64,000 nucleotides of DNA from Populus alba (lineage: Eukaryota; Streptophyta; Magnoliopsida; Malpighiales; Salicaceae): positions 9,268,333 through 9,332,332 of the forward strand of contig NC_133293.1 in the NCBI RefSeq assembly GCF_005239225.2. The letters run 5' to 3'. The translations under genes were made by a program, and so were the position numbers. The notes beneath the pieces were generated by a model that saw nothing but the letters and a program-made list of their open reading frames with translations, did not search any database and was not told where the DNA came from. Below are positions 1 to 12,293 of this stretch, in pieces; the stretch's first letter is position 1; every line of letters begins with the position of its first letter.

Positions 1-526
1 CTTTTAGTTGAGGATGGTTTGAAAAAATAGGTGTTTGGTTAAAACTGTGGTTAAAATTGAGGTTGAAAAAAAAAATAGTTTTAATGTGTTTGGTTAAGAA
101 TGTTTTTGAAATTTAGGTTATAAAATAATTTTTAAAAATATATATTAATATTGATGGTTTTTAATTTAAATATTATGGATTTAACTATTGTTATTATATC
201 ATAAAATAAATCACACTTTATATAAAATATTTTTTATTACTCCATTAAATTATCTACAATTCCATCATGTATGAAATTGAGATTGCAGTCAAATTCTATA
301 AATGCAGTGTCATCAAGCGATCTCTGTCTAATTTATATAGTTATTAAATAATGTTTAACACTAGTTTTTTTAATAAAACACAATTAAAAATATAAAAAAA
401 TTATTTTCTTGGATCGAACCTGATTCAATGTATTTTTAACTTTGAACCGAACTGGTTTGACAGAATCAATTTTACTATTGATAGAAAAAATGGGTGAATA
501 GTAGAGCATGACTTCACTGTTAGAAG

Positions 527-571
527 AAAATGGATGAACAGTGGAGTCATGCTCCACTGTTCATCCATTTT
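527..571. repeat. Perfect 20-bp inverted repeat, 5-nt loop
   Basis: Arms are AAAATGGATGAACAGTGGAG (527-546) and its exact complement (552-571) around the loop TCATG. A weaker partner copy, GAGCATGACTTCACTGTT, lies just upstream at about 504-521. Confidence 0.9.
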
Positions 572-661
572 TTCATTTCAAGAAGCAGCCGAGAGCTGCT
601 TCTTGATACCTGTGGTTGCACCACAGTTAATGGTGGTGGAAATGTTACCAAATAGAAAAAT

Positions 662-696
662 TTGTGGCTGCGGGTGAACCTCACCCGCAGCCACAA
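662..696. repeat. Perfect 16-bp inverted repeat, 3-nt loop
   Basis: Arms TTGTGGCTGCGGGTGA and TCACCCGCAGCCACAA surround ACC. It is GC-rich in an AT-rich setting, so a stable hairpin could form in either strand. Confidence 0.9.
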
Positions 697-1234
697 TACC
701 AAACAACCACTTAAAGAATATTCTATCAATTTTTCTATCGATATTTTCAATTATTTTGTTGGCATCTCATGACAATTAACACAAAAAAAAAAAATTCTGT
801 CTTTTTCATAAATTAACATCTAAGATTCAGCGTAAACAAATAATAATCAGACAAATAAAACTTGCAATAAAGTTAATATTTGGGTAGATTTTATATTTTG
901 TACAAGATTTTAAATTGTTTAATGGTAAACGTCCAAAAGAATGATAAACAAAAATTGCAAAACACAATTCACCAGAGAATGCTTGAAAAACTTCCAAAGT
1001 CTCTTCATCATGAGTCTACATCACTCCATTTTGCAAGCAAACGCCTTTTCAACATTAGAATAGGAATCTTAAATCTCAATTGAACCAACAATAACTAAAT
1101 TATAGAATCACTTTCACCAAAATTGCAAAAATGTAAATTTTAATGAATTGGCCGGCCTATCTTCGTTGAAGACTTTAACCTCCATGTGATGAATTCAAAG
1201 ATCTGGTAACTAGTCTCACGATCAAGGCAGAACT

Positions 1235-1349
1235 GTTGTCATATGCCAACATTTTCTATTTATATGTGTAGAACAATATACAATAGTAAATATAGAGATT
1301 ACAACACTAAAGTAGTCCTATAGTATTTTCTACACACATGTATTTTATA
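1235..1349 (-). repeat. Copia LTR fragment, inverted copy
   Basis: Its reverse complement (CTATAGGACTACTTTAGTGT, continuing to TTGTATATTG) matches the LTR-like stretch at 1529-1610 with few differences. The two copies therefore flank the dead polyprotein fragment in opposite orientations. A rearrangement or nested insertion would explain this. Confidence 0.6.
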
Positions 1350-1355
1350 ATACAA

Positions 1356-1480
1356 GATTGTCATTTTGTACGAGACAGGGTTGTGAAGAAGTAGATTCAC
1401 ATTCGTTTTCTTTTCTCAAGATCAACTTGCAGATATCTTTATTAAGCCGCTTTCTATTGTTTTTTTTACTGCTTTTCAAT
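1356..1480 (+). pseudogene. Decayed Ty1/Copia polyprotein C-terminus (RNase H end)
   Basis: Translating from 1362 gives HFVRDRVVKK, a stop, and IHIRF. After a frameshift it continues QDQLADIFIKPLS. This is the conserved C-terminal text of Copia polyproteins (HFVRE.V....I....T.DQLADIFTKPL). The stop and the frameshift show that it is dead. It is followed at about 1497-1508 by GCTTGAGGAGGC, which resembles a polypurine tract, and then by LTR-like sequence. Confidence 0.75.
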
Positions 1481-1508
1481 TCGATCCTTCATCCTCTGCT
1501 TGAGGAGG

Positions 1509-1612
1509 CATATTATATATTGTATATAAATAGAAAATACTATAAGACTACTCTAGTGTTATAATCTTTATTTTTAATATTGTATATTATCCCACATAAA
1601 TAAAAAAAAATT
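1509..1612 (+). repeat. Copia LTR fragment downstream of the dead polyprotein
   Basis: Begins just after the purine-rich GCTTGAGGAGGC and contains ACTATAAGACTACTCTAGTG, then TTGTATATTAT. It is truncated, and its partner at 1235-1349 is inverted. Confidence 0.6.
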
Positions 1613-4040
1613 GATTAATTAATAGGTTCAGGCTTTTACTTTTTCTCAACTTTCTCTTTACACAAAAGGAACCAAACCCAATTTATAGATTCGACAAAGC
1701 CTACATAAATTACAAAAAAAAAAAACCATAAAAAAAAATAAAAACTACATCCTGAGATTATTCCAATATAAAAAATGAAAATGAACTAACGGACGGAGGT
1801 TGCATCTGCCGAATTAGGGTTATGTGGCTAGATTTTTTAGGGGTGTCAGAAATTTGAAGTGCATGGGAGAGAGATCAGGTTTAGAGTTTGAATTCAAATC
1901 AAAGAATTAAGAAGAAGAAATGGGGAAGAAGAGACTATTGTCAATTTTTATTTTTTTTAAATTATTGATGGGATTTTTATCTGCAATTTGAAATGTTAGG
2001 AACATTAATGAAAATATCAATAATATATTTTTAATTTTATTATTGTTTCCACCATAAATTACTAGTAAAATATGTCCATCTCATTTCTCATCGGTAAAGC
2101 AATGATAAAATATTTTTTGTCAGCTTTTTCGTTGCTTTTTTCAATGTTTGGATAGTGGGTATGCATGCTTTCCGCAATCCAAAATAACGGACAAACGAAA
2201 AGAAGATCAAGGTATGATCAACATCATAATTATTATCTCAAGTTAGTAAGTAATCCCTATTATTTATTTCACTCTGTACATGCCTAGTGCCATATTTCGT
2301 TTTTTATTTATTGATTCTCATCTTATTAAAATAAATAAATACTTAATGATATCTTTTTTTTTGGAAAGTCTGAAAATAATTGCTTGGTCGATGCTTTTGA
2401 TTGTACGTAATTCAATTGCATGATCAAATTGTTGTAATATTTGATTATGTTGTGATGATGACTCTATTTTTTTTTTTTTTTTTTGAAAAACGAAGATGAA
2501 TAAAGAAAAAAATCACTAAAACTGTTGAAGAACTAACAAGCCTGGATTGAAAGAGGCAATAGTTAATATCAAGACAAATGAAAAAAAAAAAGTAGCTATA
2601 TTCATTGATATGTTTAATTAGTAACTGCACGCATATTACTTAATTTTCTCCTTGAAATTGTTGAAGAACAAGCATGGATTGAAACACAACCTCACCACTG
2701 CCATTAGAATGCACAGTAATGCCATGAACAAAGATTCTCTAAAGTAATAACCATCAAAATTGTGCAATTTACTTGAGATTAAGGGTGGAGGAATATTAAA
2801 AGTGACTCGTGCAACCTTAAAAAGTAGTCCTAATTCTCCAAATCCAGTTATGCTGCTCTCTACCTATGAACCAGCTAGTCCAAGAATTGATCATATATCC
2901 AGCTGGCAAGATCATCTACGAGAATGCATGCTTGATCTTAACAAATTCACCAAGGAGTAGGAAAATTAAAGCTAATCACAATATTTCCCGTTTTCCAATG
3001 TAATTAAACGCTATTTTTTTAACCATAGTTTGTCAAGTTGTAGTGATGTTTTTTAGGCAAATGATGACAAATTAACGCCATAGGAATGCCTTTCTTTAAT
3101 AAGTTAGAATCCATTTAAGTAATGGTGCTCACCATCCTGATGAATCTTGGTTCATCCTTTTTCATGCAACATCTTCTTGTAAAAAGAAATATATAATTTA
3201 AGCTAGTTAGTTTGGAGCCGCCGTTCAAATTATATATAGTTTTTTTTTTTTTTTCTTGTCTCAATGATAAATATATTTTTAATCAGTTTTTGTGTACGAA
3301 GATTAAGTTCTTTTCTAGTCAAGTTAACTTTAAATAAATTATTCACACCCTGATTGATGTGCTGGGATTAATTTTATAAATTCTGCATGGTTAATTAATA
3401 TATTTGAGGTCAAATTTAAAATAAAATGTACTTGTCAATTTGTTTATTAAATAACAAGTACCAGATTTTGTTATGATTTCAACATAAGAAAAGAAAATTA
3501 AGTTGGATAAAATACATTATGTAGATGCCATCCCTTGCCAATATGTAAGCTTTTCTACGGTGAGCAACCGATAAATAGCATTACACTCGCAACTTCTTAT
3601 GCCTTTGGCTTTAACAAGAAAGGGAAAAAAAGAAAAGAAAAAGAAATTGCCAAAAATAATATGCCGATCCTTAAGAACGACGATGGGTAGTGTATGAATT
3701 AGCTTTTCTGGAAAGTAGTGGGTCCCAAATCAAACCTTTACCTTTCCAAAAACGGATCTGTTGACCAGTCTTACCCTTCCTCAGATTCCTCCACGTAGCA
3801 TATGCAAGCTTTATCCCTCTCTGACAGTCCCTACAAATTAGCGGTTTTCCTTCCAGCCCGGCATACGCGGGAGACATATATTTTGTCCTTTAAAAATTTA
3901 ATTGTTTTTAGGTATTTATGATTATGATTTAAAAAAAACAAAGTTTAAAAAAATATAGTGAGTTGGATTTAAATATATGTTTGAAAAAAATTATGGTTAA
4001 AGTTTATGTGTAGTAAAAAATATGCTAAAATATTTGATTT

Positions 4041-4254
4041 GTGTTTGGAGTTTGGTTGCGGTTGCTTTTCAAAGTGTTTTTTTTACTTAAAAATGCATTA
4101 AAATAATATTTTTTTTTATTTTTTAAATACTATTTTTGATATCAGCGTATCAAAATGATCTAAAAACATTAAAAAAATATTAATTTGATGCAAATAAAAA
4201 AATAAAATTTTTAATTTTTTTCAAAAGCGATCTTGAAATACAAAAACAAACATG
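4041..4254 (-). repeat. Dispersed ~210-bp AT-rich repeat, copy 1
   Basis: Starts GTGTTTGGAGTTTGGTTGCG, continues with GGTTGCTTTTCAAAGTG and GATATCAGCGTATCAAAATG, and ends near CAAACAT. It belongs to the same family as 32322-32529 and 37279-37490, in the opposite orientation. Confidence 0.65.
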
Positions 4255-5439
4255 ATTCTGAATTTTCACGAAACTCAATTAAATAAACATGTAAAAAATG
4301 CTGCATAAAAACAGTTTTTCAAACTTATTTTTTTATTGTATCCTGCATCTTACTACATTTATTTCACTGCAAACGCAAAAGCTAGCAGACAACAAAAGCA
4401 GCCTAAACTCGATGTGTTTTTAATTTGCAAAAATATTTTTTAATTAAAAATATACTAAAATAATTTTTTTTTAATTTTTTATATTAATATATGTAAAAAT
4501 TATATAAAAAAATTTAAATTTATTTTTGTAATAATTTAAGAATAAATTTTTATATTTTAAAACATGAAAAAAAAATATCTCTTATATTTTATTATTTTTG
4601 CCTCTTATGTCTTACAGATAGACATGGTGGTAAGACAATTATTACGTTCACTGACTATTTTAAAATCGAATGCCTTATTGTGATTGCAATTTTCGTTTTA
4701 TTTGCATTTGAAAATGAGATTTTATCGTGAAGTGGGACCTACGTGTAGCTTGTTTGGCCTCACTTGGAGGGGTTTGACGACAAGAAGCCTTAGATGTTTA
4801 TAAGCAGACGCATGATGATAAGGGAGCCTCTTCATTGCTGGAGGGGAAGAAAACAAGAGAAATTACGTGTTAAGATTCTTAAAAAAGCCTTGTTTTTATG
4901 CCTATCTACACAGCTATTTGGATCTTTAGTGAAATTATCTAATTACTAAATTGATTATGGGTGACGTTACTTGCAATAAGATGCACTGATGATTCTCTAG
5001 TCTCAAAGTTAATGATCCTTTAATATTATAACATTTCTTAAGGTTTAACATGATTAATTTGCAAGGAGGTTGCAATCCATGCATATCATACATAATTAGA
5101 ATTTGAATTTTATATAAAGAAAAAATAAAATATTTTTTTTATATGTAAGCACACCAATCTAAAAGAGTCCAATATCATATAAAGCTTTAGTCATAATGTA
5201 GAAAGTTGGCTGAAAATACATACATTAATACATGTATAGAGAGAGAGCAGACTTTCATTATGTTTTTTTTTTTTTTTTAATATTCTCAAATTTACCTCCT
5301 GCTTTATTTTTTGGATTGCTCTCAACTAAAAATATAAATATTACTATATCATTAACATATGTTACAAATTTTTCTTGAATATAAAATAATATTCAGATAT
5401 TGCTGGTGTTTTTTTCTTGTGGAAAATGTTTTTTTTTTT

Positions 5440-6170
5440 TAATCATGTGAGAATTGATTTAATGTAATCTGGTTGAATTTACGGGTCCAAAAGCAACTCA
5501 TACAACCCGTAAAAATATAGTTTTGCTAAAAAAATTCAAGGTGAGATTTTTTTTTTTAAAAAAATATTAAGATAACAACATGTTGAATTTACTTTAGTCA
5601 ACCTGGATTAACACGTCAAGTTTACAATCCGAGCTATGAAATTATGATAACCTCATAGAAAGTAAATCAAATTAAATTATGAATTTTAATTCTCAACCAA
5701 CCTAATGTTGAATGATGAAATTGAATAAAAAAAATCAATTAAAAAATTACTTAAAAAACAACTCGAGTTAACCTGTCAAACCTACAACTCAAATTATAAA
5801 ACCAAGATAACCCCACAGAAAGTAAATTGAAACAAATTATAAATTTCAATTCTCAGTCAACCCAACATTAAAGGATAAAATTAAAAAAAATGACTCGAGT
5901 TAATCCGTTAAATTCATGGCCTATAACCTTAAAGAAAAATGTTTTAAATTTGGGTCGAGCACATCATAGTTGGGCCAAAGTCGGCCCTAAATAAATTGGG
6001 TCGAGATTGGCCTAAATGAATTAGGCCACCATCGACCCAAGACAAGGATTGAGTTGATGTTGGCCCAATAGATATTCTTTCTTTCTTTTTTATGGGACTA
6101 GATCGAACCCAACCCAATCATTTTGGTCTGGGTCGACACTAGTCTAACCCAATGAACTTGGAGAACTCTC
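5440..6170. repeat. Degenerate ACTCGAGTTAACC / GGGTCGA repeats
   Basis: Contains several diverged copies of a phrase like CAACTCGAGTTAACCTGTCAA with spacers of roughly 120-130 bp. From about 5950 on it has repeated TTGGGTCGAG...GGCCTAAAT units of about 40 bp. Related phrases recur at 13.7-14.5 kb and 23.4-24.4 kb. This is probably old retrotransposon sequence. Confidence 0.5.
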
Positions 6171-7560
6171 CACTATTCACTTACAGAACAATGAAGGTGG
6201 CACACAAAGAAGGAGAAGAAGAAGAAAGGAGGGGGAAGTTGACTTAGCGGTGGTGGTTCTAGGCATTGTTGTTTTTTTCCTTTTTTGTGTAGATGCACAT
6301 ATTTCTTCTTTTTCTTTTTTCTGTGTTTTTGTTTATGTTTTTTCTTCTCTTTTATTTTTGTTCCTCCTCCTTCTGTTCTCTCTATCGTTTCTGTTTTTAT
6401 GTTTCTTCCTCTTTGTTTTCTTCCCTTTTCTTTCGTTCCTTCTCTCTGTTTTTTTTTCCTTTCTTTTTTCTTCCTTTTTGTTCTCTTTGTTTTCCTTTGT
6501 CCTCTCTATTTGTCCCCCATTCTCCTCTAGTATTTATAAGGGGCAGGCGGAGAGGGAGCTACCCTACCCTTGTCAAGTCATGGCGTAGTAGTAGGGTGGA
6601 TGAGGCAGCCTCTGTGCATCTACCCCAAAGCTGCTCGCAGGGCTTGTCCCCCCTGCCTCTTTTATCGTGGTGGGAGGCTATGAGGGGATGTGGGTGGTGA
6701 CATGAGGGGGAGAGAGGGAGTGGTAGACGCTGTAAAGGAGGGGAAGAAGGTTTTTCTTCCCTTGCCTTTACGCATCCAAGAAAAGAAAATGGCAAATAGT
6801 ACCATCAAAATAGCATCGTTTGTAACTCTTTATATATATATATAATGAACAGTGGATGAAACAATGTTATTTTGTACAAAATGAACCATTTCATTTAAAA
6901 GAAAAATGGCACCAAAAAGTCTATTTCTAAATCAATCTTTAATTTTTTATTTGTTCAATCTAGTCTTTAATTGAAATATTGATTTTAAGAATCAATTCAA
7001 TTGCATCCTTGTCAAATTCAAATGGCATCCATGATGTTGGCTGTCCTTTTTCTCTTTGATTCTTAGATTTGAATTTGTGCATTTTGACTTTTAATTTGTC
7101 AACAAACTTCTAATTTCTTTAATTTAGCTCGTGATTTTGTCAATTTCAACCCTTATATTCGCACGCCCTTTTCAATTTGGTTCTTGATTTTGGATTTATT
7201 CAATTAACTCTCTAATTGCCTATCTAACTTCAATATTTATGCAATTAAACTCATGATTTGACCATATTAACTATTAAAAATTGTAATTCGACCCTTAAAC
7301 TTTAATTTATTTCAATTAAAACCTAAATTGACTCAAAAATCAATTTTTCTTACAATCAAACCCTTTAGAAACTTAATTAATCTTTCAACAAAATCTAATT
7401 GAGTCTTTAAACATCTGATTTTAAATTTTTCTTTATCAAATTGAATTTTCTTTGTCAATAAGGCTTTCATCAATAAAAAATATATTGTCAAATTTCAATC
7501 TTTGTATTTTAATTTTTCTCAATCAATCTTTTGTCATTTTTTGGGCGCCCCAATGTCTTC
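6171..7560. repeat. LTR-like region: TATA, CT-rich tract and TTCAATTTGGTC-type repeats
   Basis: A long CT-rich tract (6265-6520) runs into TATTTATAAGGGGCAGG (about 6532), then a GC-richer segment. From about 6940 to 7500 there are diverged tandem units of the type CAATTTGGTTCTTGATTTTGG/TTCAATTAA, a pattern seen in plant Ty3/Gypsy LTRs. No coding domain is visible. Long ORFs here are low-complexity Phe/Ser/Leu runs. The LTR identity is an inference. Confidence 0.35.
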
Positions 7561-10500
7561 TTCTTACTGCTATTTTTTTTTCTTTTGATAATTTTCTTTT
7601 TTTTTTCTTTTGTTTTTATACAAAAACCAAAAAATAAGTAACAACAAATCATATATGATAAAAATGCAGAGAGATTTGAAGATAAATCCAATGATATCCT
7701 GAGCAAACTTTGTCAAAAAAAAAAAATCAAATTTAATAATTTATATGTGTGTGTGTGGGACCTTGTCTAAATGACCAGGCTTAACCCCGACTAGAACCTC
7801 TTCCTCTCTCTATTTTTTTCTCTTCTCTCTTCTTTATTTTTCCACGAACTTCAATAATTTGCATCAAAGAACTAACTGCACACATATACAAATTAATTTC
7901 AATACAAGTATGAACACGCTATCTTTTTTTTATTCGATAATAACACGGCTAACCAGACCGTTGTTTTCTATAGCCAATCAGGATTAAAATTTCTTTTCAA
8001 TAAGTAGTTTCACAAGTTACGCAACTTTACAAGCTTTAGGCTCTCATCATGCTTGCAGACATTTTATTAGCTCGCCTTACATGTGAGCTACACTAGCGGT
8101 GCCACTTCTATTTTAAATTTATATTTTATTTTATTACTAAATTCAATTTATTTTGTGAGCTACGCTTCATCTTCGAAGATTAGTTAAATACCCTTATTGC
8201 TCAATTATACAAGTATAATTACCCAACTCTACACTAATCATAAATACAATTTTGCATATAGTTAATTTCTAGTTCATGTATCATTAAATTCCTCTGCTAA
8301 AACTGATTTAAATATAAAAGGGTATTTTAAAACACATATATAAAAAAAATAGTTTACACGTGAGAACAACCCAGCTCATTGTTAATCGTGAGAAACAAGG
8401 AAATCTTCTGAAAATCTCCATTGACACTTCATCGATCATCGCACATTTGAAATGAGTCTGGATGAGAATTTATAAAATAGGAAATGTTATTATCATTACA
8501 TAGCTATAATTCTAATGTACATTGTAATAAACAAAGAAGATTAATAATTAATAACTACGCGTGTCTTGTCACGATACAACACATTTTTGTCATTTCTGCG
8601 TTTCAATCTCATTTTTAACACTAATAATCGTGAAAGGATTACAATAAATCAAAGCAAACGCGGTCAAGGTGTAAATGGTCGACCTAAGACTGATAATGCC
8701 GGCTTTACAATAAAATATATGCGTGGCTGGGGACTTTGGCTAAGAGAACCGTCAATTATAAATATATTAATGTGATTGATTTCCATGTTTTATATTATGA
8801 TAATCACCGTATTGGGAACTTGGAGAAATCTGATTGTGCTTCCTAAATTATTTAATGCAAGTATTACCATCCCTAGATGACAACTTTATTGGTTAAAATC
8901 TGTCGGTGACTTGCTTGTAATTACACGTACCGACTGCTTTCAATAAGAGGATAAAAAGTCTACATTTTGACCAACATTTTTTTTCTCTGGACTGACCCTC
9001 CCATGCTTGCAATCTCCGGGGAAGTTGCTTGCAGTGTACAAGATTGATCCAACTCAACTTGAAATCATTCGCTTTAATTTTCATACAGAAATTCAAGATG
9101 TGGCTGTAATTTTTATTTAATTGAAGTGTTTGTATAGTGTTTTGTCCATTGAGACTTGAAAATTATACTACTAGGACTATGTTCAATTTCTAGAAGACGA
9201 AGGGTGAGGTGAAATATATATAGGGACTTAGGGATGGAGGAACATTATCTTTATTTTTGCAAGTTTTATACACAAACTAGCCCAAGATTCTCTACATATA
9301 AAAAATTTTTATACACAATTTCTAGAAAAAGAAGAGTGTTATCTCCACTGCATAGTCCAAAACCTACCTATCAAAATACAGTATTTTAACAATTAGGTAG
9401 ACTACAACTCTCACAAAGCTCAAGGATTTATGCTGCAGCCTGCGAGCAATTTTTCTTTAGTCAAATCTTGTATGTGGAGGCATAAGTACAGATTTTGCGA
9501 GATTCTAATCATCCAAAATTCTTGAACCAGAATCATCTGCCTACATAGAAAGATAACCCTCCATCCTACAATGCATGTTTATGCCTTAGAGACTGTTTTT
9601 ACGCTTGCAATTGTGGTTGTATGCATTTTAAAAAAATATTTTTTAAAAATATTCTATACCGTAATATCAAACACAAAATTATTATTACTCTCTTACATGG
9701 AAGAAGCATGTGTCTAGAAAGAATGACTGAATCATTAAATTTTATTCCTCGAAAACTATAGAAGCCCAGTACTGTTGCAAGCCTAGTATGATTTAGCTAT
9801 GAGAAGCTAGGCCTGGTTGACCTTGCTACTCTTGGACCTTAAGGGCTTAGATACACCACCAGCTCTGTTTATGAGTTATGAACTTGTTGACTGGGCTCTC
9901 TTAGCAATCTAACTTCCAAGGCTCAAGTTTCAACGGCAACCGGAGAAATTGATGTCCCCAGACCCATTCAAAGCATACTTTCTTCGCCCATTGTAACAGT
10001 AAGACCTATAGCTTTGAAAGACTCTAATGGACGTCTCCTCATCTGTTTGCAAAAAGGCCGAAACCATGTGTAAGGAATGGAAATATATCGTGGTCAAATA
10101 CAAGTTATTTGAGTTGAAAATAGAAAATTCATGAGTTTTATGTTTCAAAACTGGTACACAAGGAAGCACACTCCCTCAAATTTATTGAAAATACAGCCAC
10201 CATTCTCATGAAAACTGCATATGGGATTTGGTAAGAAATCAAATTAATTCCAAAAAAATCTTATAAGAAAGCGTGAACGATCTTAAAACTGAAGCATGAG
10301 CACTCAATCAGAGGCCGAGAATTTAAGCAAGGAAAGAAAGACTTTTCTTGAGACAGTTATACAGTAGGGTAATTGAAAACACAGCCACCATGCGTTCTTT
10401 TTTCTTTTTCTTTTTCCTCGTTGCGCTATATATATTTCACTACACTTTAATTATTTTTGCTTTCTTCCTCCTGATAATAAAGAAACATTGCAGTATACAC

Positions 10501-11389
10501 ACACATCCATGCATGCATGCATACATAATTCAATACCTAAAGAATAACACTGGCCGAGTCTGATTTCAAGATCCAATCAATCTAGGAAACATTTGGAAAT
10601 GTATTACTGAGTTCATTATAGCTCTCTGATGCCAGTAAAAGCTGAGGAAATACATAACGAACATAGAAATATAGATAAACATACATTAGTTTTATATAGG
10701 TGTGTGTGTGTGTGGGGGGGGGGGTATGCGTGCATACAGGTATTAATAAATAAATAAATAAATAGAATTATGCATTTGTAGGGTTTGGGCAGCTTGCATG
10801 TGGGCTACTAACGAAGCTCTTGGAAAGCAAGTCATTATCTATCGTTAATTTTTTGTTATGTACATTTACCCATAGAACCAAACAGTCAATACCCACTTAG
10901 GGAGGAGCGATGTAGCTAGAAGCAAATGGTCACCATGGTTGCAATCCTCATCTGCAACCCATTTCCCAGCAGCCATGACCTATTTCCACTAGTCAAGTAG
11001 CGATCATCGTGTTGGTTGAAGTAGGTAGTAATTAATTTATTATGCCAGAATCTATATAGACAGCAAAGTCCAAATTAATTACTCATTTGGGCAACTTTAC
11101 TTTCTTATAAATATTTCATAGCCAAAAGTTTAGAGGATCAATGCATTGGGGCTAGAGCTGCCTCTCTATTTATGATTTCCTCGAGTACATTATTATAATG
11201 CTGGTTTGTGACTTTCTAGTTTATAATTTAGGTGTATTTAGTCTTGCGTACAGAGCTAGATCTGTGACGAACAGCATTTTCTCTCCCTCTGGAGAAAATA
11301 AAATATACCCCCATGTTGGCTTTGAGTATAATAAACTCATCTGTATTTCTCTAGCGAAATATTTATTTATCTTCAAGTTGCCAATGACT
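7561..11389. other. Intergenic DNA, no supported gene
   Basis: Only short unrecognised ORFs are present. A (TG)n run passes into an 11-G tract at 10701-10724. Less AT-rich islands at about 8960-9070, 9400-9600 and 9900-10070 carry no recognisable protein. Confidence 0.5.
10701..10724. repeat. (TG)n microsatellite followed by a G11 tract
   Basis: TGTGTGTGTGTGTG is followed by eleven G residues, unusual in this AT-rich window and likely to be length-polymorphic. Confidence 0.9.
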
Positions 11390-11397
11390 CTTATTAG

Positions 11398-12285
11398 TAG
11401 GGGTGTGCAAAAAAACCGGAAAACCGAAAAAACCGAGAAAACCGAGAAAAAATTAACCGAAAAAACCGAACCGAAAAAAAAAACCGATTAAACCGATTAG
11501 AATAGTTAGGAAAAATCCCGGTTCGGTTCGGTTTTCGGTTTTACAATGCAGGAACCGGTTAAACCGGACCGAACCAAACCGGTTCAAAAAAAGCACTATA
11601 AATAGAAAAATTATCCCCCCTCACTTTTTCTCTCCAACCCTAGCCGCAGTCCCCTCACTTATTCTCTCCATCTCCCTCCCAGCAGCCCCCTCCCCCTCCC
11701 CCTCTTTCTCTCCCTCTAGGGCCTCTACCTCCCAGCAGCCCCTCTCACCTCTTTAATTTGTTTTTCCATTGATATACATGGCCATGTCATCGTTGCTTCC
11801 TGCTTTTCTTCTCTGCTACTTTTCATTTCCTGGCTATCTTCTTGTTTACTAATTATACAAGTTGCAAGAATTTTTGAGGGGTTTAGTTTGTTAAACGAAG
11901 ACCCCTTGAGAGAGTGAGAGGACATCATATGCTAGATGTTCTTCTTTTGAAAGATGCGTGGGAGCCCTTGGATCCTTCCATTTCAATATCCATTGTTATG
12001 ATCAAGGCATGAGAAAAATTATAACTGTTGAACAACCTGTTTTTATGGCTTCAAAGCGTTGAAACTAAGGGCAATTGAAATAATTTTGATAAAGTACTTG
12101 AAATTCGTTTGCATATAGGTTTTCTCGGTTTTTTGAAATAAAAAACCGAACCGGACCGGACCGAAACCGGTCGGTTTGACTCGGTTTCGGTTCGGTTTCG
12201 GTTTTTTTTCAAAAAAAAAGAAAAGAACCGGTTTGGTTGTTTTTTTCAGTTCAAAACCGAACCGAACCGAAAATGCTCACCCCTA
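11398..12285. mobile_element. Non-autonomous hAT-type DNA element, 888 bp, with 8-bp target-site duplication
   Basis: The termini are TAGGGGTGTGCA and, inverted, TGCTCACCCCTA. They are flanked by identical 8-bp duplications CTTATTAG at 11390-11397 and 12286-12293. TAGGGGTG ends with 8-bp duplications are typical of plant hAT elements. Subterminal zones are arrays of AACCGA/CGGTTCGGTT motifs (11416-11580 and 12119-12270). The core (about 11590-12110) contains AACCCTAGCCGCAG and a CT-rich stretch like a plant gene leader. No transposase frame is present; one ORF at the left end encodes only a Lys-Thr-Glu repeat. Confidence 0.9.
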
Positions 12286-12293
12286 CTTATTAG

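Larger units (their letters stand above)
20..715. repeat. Hairpin-rich repeat segment bounded by GTGTTTGGT / ACCAAACA
   Basis: Opens with GTGTTTGGTTAAAACTGTGG and closes with CACAATACCAAACAACCAC; the ends are roughly inverted. The 3' third holds perfect stem-loops at 527-571 and 662-696 and a small one near 619-633 (TGTGG, loop, CCACA). This looks like a non-autonomous DNA element or MITE. I could not define a target-site duplication. Confidence 0.4.
716..4040. other. Intergenic AT-rich DNA, no supported gene apart from the Copia relic
   Basis: Poly-A/T runs and short ORFs only. A 66-codon frame ends at 2960 but lacks an ATG at its start and matches no family. A repeated phrase (GTTGAAGAAC...GGATTGAAA) occurs at about 2524-2552 and 2660-2685, suggesting a local duplication. 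The minus-strand ORF at 3671-3877 is not recognised. Confidence 0.5.

Noticed and set aside
6250..6795. Overlapping ORFs of 78-135 codons on both strands
   Set aside because: They come from a CT-rich low-complexity tract (Phe/Ser/Leu runs) and a GC-richer LTR-like segment. Several frames are open at once and none has a domain.
11198..11491. 97-codon ORF ending in Lys-Thr-Glu repeats
   Set aside because: The tail is a translation of the AACCGA array at the end of the hAT-type element, and the frame crosses the target-site duplication.
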